From contig PGZG01000016.1 in the NCBI GenBank assembly GCA_002840115.1, positions 1 through 16,188 of the forward strand: a DNA stretch of 16,188 bases, in the 5' to 3' direction. Of the stretch, positions 13,591-16,188 are shown in pieces (positions within the stretch are counted from its first letter, which is position 1; every line of letters begins with the position of its first letter). The translations under genes were made by a program, and so were the position numbers. The stretch comes from Gammaproteobacteria bacterium HGW-Gammaproteobacteria-14 (lineage in GTDB: Bacteria; Pseudomonadota; Gammaproteobacteria; Pseudomonadales; Alcanivoracaceae). Under the pieces are notes generated by a model. The model saw only the letters and a program-made list of their open reading frames with translations, searched no databases and was not told where the DNA came from.

Positions 13591-16188
13591 AGAGCCTCCT
13601 TAGCATGAGTGTGGCTTAACAGGGTGCGTAGCTCGGGAATACAGGAACCGCAGTTGGTGCCAGCGCGGGTTGTGGCGCCTATGGACTCAACCGTATTGCA
13701 GCCGCCATCAATAGCTTGACGAATTTTTGCCTCGCGCACTTGATGGCAACTGCACACCAGCGCGCTGCGATCTCCACCGCTGGCGGGAATGCCACGGCTG
13801 AGCAGCAAGGCGGAGATTGCATTGCTTTCAAGCGCGGGCAGTAACCAGGTTTCATCCACCACCGGGCGTTGTGGTTGCAGTGAAAACCAGCATTGCACCA
13901 CACCATTGCGATAGCCGATCAAGCGCAGGCTTTGAGCATCACTGTCTTCCAGCTCGGCCCATTGATCCGCATGGGCGGCCCAATGGCTTTTAAGATCGGC
14001 AATGGCGGGTCGATGACTGCCTGCCAGATCCCAGATCTGCCAGTCACCGGTTGGTCGACGACACCAGTAATCATGATCCGGCAACGTCAGGGCGCCGCGA
14101 CTGATCAGCACTGCCTGCCAGCGAGGTTGCAGAGCGCTGACAGCCACCGGAGTTTGTTTGAACGCGGGTTGCCCGGATATGGGATCGCATTGGGCTGCCA
14201 CCAAAGCATCCACTCGAGCATCGGAGGCAAAGCAGTCGTTCCAGTGAATGGGCATAAAGGCGGTGCCAACGCTTTGACCTTCCTGACGTCGAGCACGAAC
14301 CACGCAGTGGCCCTGGGGGCTACGAACCCGCACCAGTTGGTCGTTGGTAATGCGGAGTGTTTGCATATCCTGTGGGTGCAGCTCAATAAAAGGTTCCGCG
14401 ATATGCTGCAGTAGCCGCGCGCTGCGTCCGGTACGAGTCATGGTGTGCCATTGATCGCGAATCCGGCCGGTGTTCAGCATCAATGGCCAGTCGTTGCTGC
14501 ACTGGCTGGCGGCGGGTTGCGGGGCGCTATCGATAAATCGTGCGCGCCCGTTGGTTGTAAAAAAATGACCGTTTCCAAAAAGACGGGAAGTCCCGTCAGG
14601 GCTGTGTGACGGAAACGGCCATTGGACAGGAACCAGCGAGTCGTAATCATCATTGCTGATCGACGACAGGGCGCCGATATCGAAATCGCGGCGGCCATTA
14701 TTTTCAAAACAGGAAAGGGCAGCATGCTCGCGGAAAATATCGGCGGCGCACTGATAGTCAAAATGGTCTGCAAACCCAAGACGGCGAGCCACTTCCGTGA
14801 TTGCCCACCAGTCGGGTTTGGCTTCGCCGGGCAGAGGTAAAAAGGCCCGTTGACGGGAAATACGTCGCTCGGAGTTGGTGACGGTGCCGTCCTTTTCCCC
14901 CCAGCCTGCTGCGGGCAGACGAATATGGGCGAGCCGCAGGGTGTCGGTGTCGGCCACGCAATCGGAGACCACCACGCACTCGCAGTGTCGCAGTGCTTCA
15001 CGCACCTTGTCTGCTTCCGGTAAAGAGACTGCGGGATTCGTTGCCATAATCCAGACAAATTTCACCTGGCCTTCGGCAATGGCATCAAACAGGCTGACGG
15101 CTTTGAGTCCAGATTTTTCTGCTACTGCTGGTGCATTCCAGAAACGGCGCACCAGATCGCGATGGTCTGGGTTTTCAATATCCATATGCGCTGCCAGTTG
15201 ATTGGCAAGGCCGCCGACCTCACGACCACCCATGGCATTGGGTTGCCCGGTAATGGAAAACGGTGTGGCCCCGGGTTTGCCGATACGACCGGTGGCGAGA
15301 TGGCAATGCAAGATGGCGCTGGCTTTGTCGACACCGCTGGCGGACTGATTAATACCCTGAGAAAAAACAGTGACGGTGCGTTCGGTGTTGGCAAACCATT
15401 GAAAGAATGTATTCAGGGTGGAAGTTTCAATGCCGCAGCGGGCCGCGATATCTGCCGTTGTGCCGCTGCGTTCACAGCTGGAACGAGCTGTGCTGACAAA
15501 GTCATCGGTGTGGCTGAGAACAAAATCCGTATCAACGGCCAGGTTTTGTACCAGCGATGCCAGCAGACCGTCGAACAGATAACCATCGCTGCCGGGGGTA
15601 ATCGGTAAATGTAAGTCGGCGATTTCGGCGGTGGCGGTGCGACGTGGGTCAATAACCACAATACGCATCTGCGGGCGTGCAGCTTTGGCGGCAACAATCC
15701 GTTGGTATATCACCGGATGCGTCCAGGCCATATTAGAACCGGTGATGACAATCAAGTCCGCCAGCTCCAGATCTTCATAGCAGCCTGGAACGGTGTCGCT
15801 TCCCAGTATGCGTTTGTGAGCTGCCACAGCGGTGGACATACACAGGCGGCTGTTAGTGTCGATATTGGCGCTGCCAATAAAACCCTTCATCAGCTTATTG
15901 GCAACGTAATAGTCTTCGGTGAGTAACTGGCCGGAGACATAAAAAGCCACCGCATCCGGGCCATGCTCGCGAATAATGCGTTGCAGTTGCGCACTGGTGG
16001 CGTCCAACGCCCGATCCCAGCTAACACGCTGATCGCCAATATGAGGGTGGAGCAGGCGTTCCTGTAATCCAATGGTATCTCCCAGTGCGCTACCCTTCAC
16101 GCAAAGGCGACCAAAGTTGGCGGGATGCAGTGTGTCGCCATTGACCTCAATGTGCTGCGGATCGGTGCTCTTATTAATCTCTACACCG
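13584..16188 (-). CDS. nasA: Assimilatory nitrate reductase catalytic subunit, 5' end outside window
   Basis: Cytoplasmic molybdenum enzyme reducing nitrate to nitrite for nitrogen assimilation. The frame stays open through the right window edge; the visible 867 aa begin GVEINKSTD, so the first three Cys of the N-terminal [4Fe-4S] motif (CPYCGVGC in relatives) lie just outside and only the fourth is seen, GRLCVKG. Counting from the internal GTG at 16100: SRLCMSTAV carries the presumed Mo ligand Cys87; the MGD-binding body follows (VITGSNMAWTHPV, GINQSASGVDKA, GQPNAMGGREVGGLANQL); the C-terminal molybdopterin-dinucleotide domain starts near LMLNTGRIRDQWHTMTRTG. The last 60 residues are a BFD-like [2Fe-2S] domain (C783-S-C785 ... 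C817-GS-C820), as in Klebsiella-type NasA, for electron entry. First gene seen of a minus-strand operon with cobA and the porin; nirB/nirD or nitrate transport genes may lie upstream. Confidence 0.95.
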   Translation of the reverse strand, partial: GVEINKSTDPQHIEVNGDTLHPANFGRLCVKGSALGDTIGLQERLLHPHIGDQRVSWDRALDATSAQLQRIIREHGPDAVAFYVSGQLLTEDYYVANKLMKGFIGSANIDTNSRLCMSTAVAAHKRILGSDTVPGCYEDLELADLIVITGSNMAWTHPVIYQRIVAAKAARPQMRIVVIDPRRTATAEIADLHLPITPGSDGYLFDGLLASLVQNLAVDTDFVLSHTDDFVSTARSSCERSGTTADIAARCGIETSTLNTFFQWFANTERTVTVFSQGINQSASGVDKASAILHCHLATGRIGKPGATPFSITGQPNAMGGREVGGLANQLAAHMDIENPDHRDLVRRFWNAPAVAEKSGLKAVSLFDAIAEGQVKFVWIMATNPAVSLPEADKVREALRHCECVVVSDCVADTDTLRLAHIRLPAAGWGEKDGTVTNSERRISRQRAFLPLPGEAKPDWWAITEVARRLGFADHFDYQCAADIFREHAALSCFENNGRRDFDIGALSSISNDDYDSLVPVQWPFPSHSPDGTSRLFGNGHFFTTNGRARFIDSAPQPAASQCSNDWPLMLNTGRIRDQWHTMTRTGRSARLLQHIAEPFIELHPQDMQTLRITNDQLVRVRSPQGHCVVRARRQEGQSVGTAFMPIHWNDCFASDARVDALVAAQCDPISGQPAFKQTPVAVSALQPRWQAVLISRGALTLPDHDYWCRRPTGDWQIWDLAGSHRPAIADLKSHWAAHADQWAELEDSDAQSLRLIGYRNGVVQCWFSLQPQRPVVDETWLLPALESNAISALLLSRGIPASGGDRSALVCSCHQVREAKIRQAIDGGCNTVESIGATTRAGTNCGSCIPELRTLLSHTHAKEALC
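13595..13600 (-). promoter_or_regulatory. Strong Shine-Dalgarno for cobA inside nasA
   Basis: On the minus strand AGGAGG lies inside the 3' end of nasA, 4 nt before the cobA ATG. The cobA start codon sits 4 nt upstream of the nasA stop TGA (7-nt overlap), the layout expected for coupled translation. It favours the long cobA N-terminus over internal starts. Confidence 0.8.

Noticed and set aside
15162..15608. 148-aa open frame on the plus strand inside nasA
   Set aside because: Antisense to the conserved MGD-binding region of NasA; no SD and no recognisable motif.
16098..16100. GTG at 16100 as the nasA start
   Set aside because: The frame is open for 29 more codons to the edge and these encode GVEINK...GRLCVKG, conserved NasA N-terminal sequence; the GTG is an internal Val.
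1..16188. CRISPR arrays, tRNA/rRNA genes, insertion sequences, att sites
   Set aside because: Looked for on both strands by eye; no regularly spaced direct repeats, cloverleaf sequences, transposase or integrase motifs were found.

Overview
The window reads as chromosomal DNA of a Gram-negative proteobacterium, most likely a free-living gammaproteobacterium. The grounds are a lipoprotein signal peptide, an outer-membrane beta-barrel ending in Phe, Shine-Dalgarno starts, a NasA/CobA nitrate-assimilation block and roughly 50-55% GC. The genus cannot be fixed from the sequence alone. No RNA gene, insertion sequence, CRISPR array or phage gene was seen.

Layout from left to right: (1) 1-1314 (+), the 3' part of an SLC13/DASS-type transporter with two RCK_C (TrkA-C) domains. 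Its first ~100 nt are anomalously GC-rich and do not resemble the family. (2) 1359-3680 (-), a 773-aa di-heme c-type cytochrome lipoprotein of the MauG/CCP/RoxA-like group, with an N-terminal IPT/TIG-like segment. (3) 3907-6594 (+), an 895-aa MalT-type (STAND ATPase plus LuxR HTH) activator, divergent from the cytochrome. (4) 6880-9636 (+), a 918-aa fusion of a fatty-acid alpha-dioxygenase with a C-terminal catalase-like domain. (5) 9703-11259 (-), an EthA-like Baeyer-Villiger flavin monooxygenase convergent with (4), the two sharing a perfect bidirectional terminator. (6) 11455-16188 (-), a nitrate-assimilation operon read right to left: nasA (its start lies beyond the window edge), a uroporphyrinogen-III C-methyltransferase (cobA) and an alginate-export-family outer-membrane porin.

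How the genes may work together: in block (6) NasA reduces nitrate, CobA supplies precorrin-2 for the siroheme of nitrite reductase, and the porin may bring substrate across the outer membrane. The middle of the window, 1359-11259, is the most unusual part. Three unrelated oxygenase/peroxidase-type enzymes (periplasmic di-heme cytochrome, alpha-dioxygenase/catalase-like fusion, Baeyer-Villiger monooxygenase) surround one large ligand-sensing activator. I infer, without proof, a lipid-oxidation (oxylipin-type) module: fatty-acid 2-hydroperoxides made by the dioxygenase domain, possibly processed by the fused catalase-like domain, with the other two enzymes acting on related oxidised lipids or ketones. 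The intergenic regions carry several dyad sequences that could be operators.
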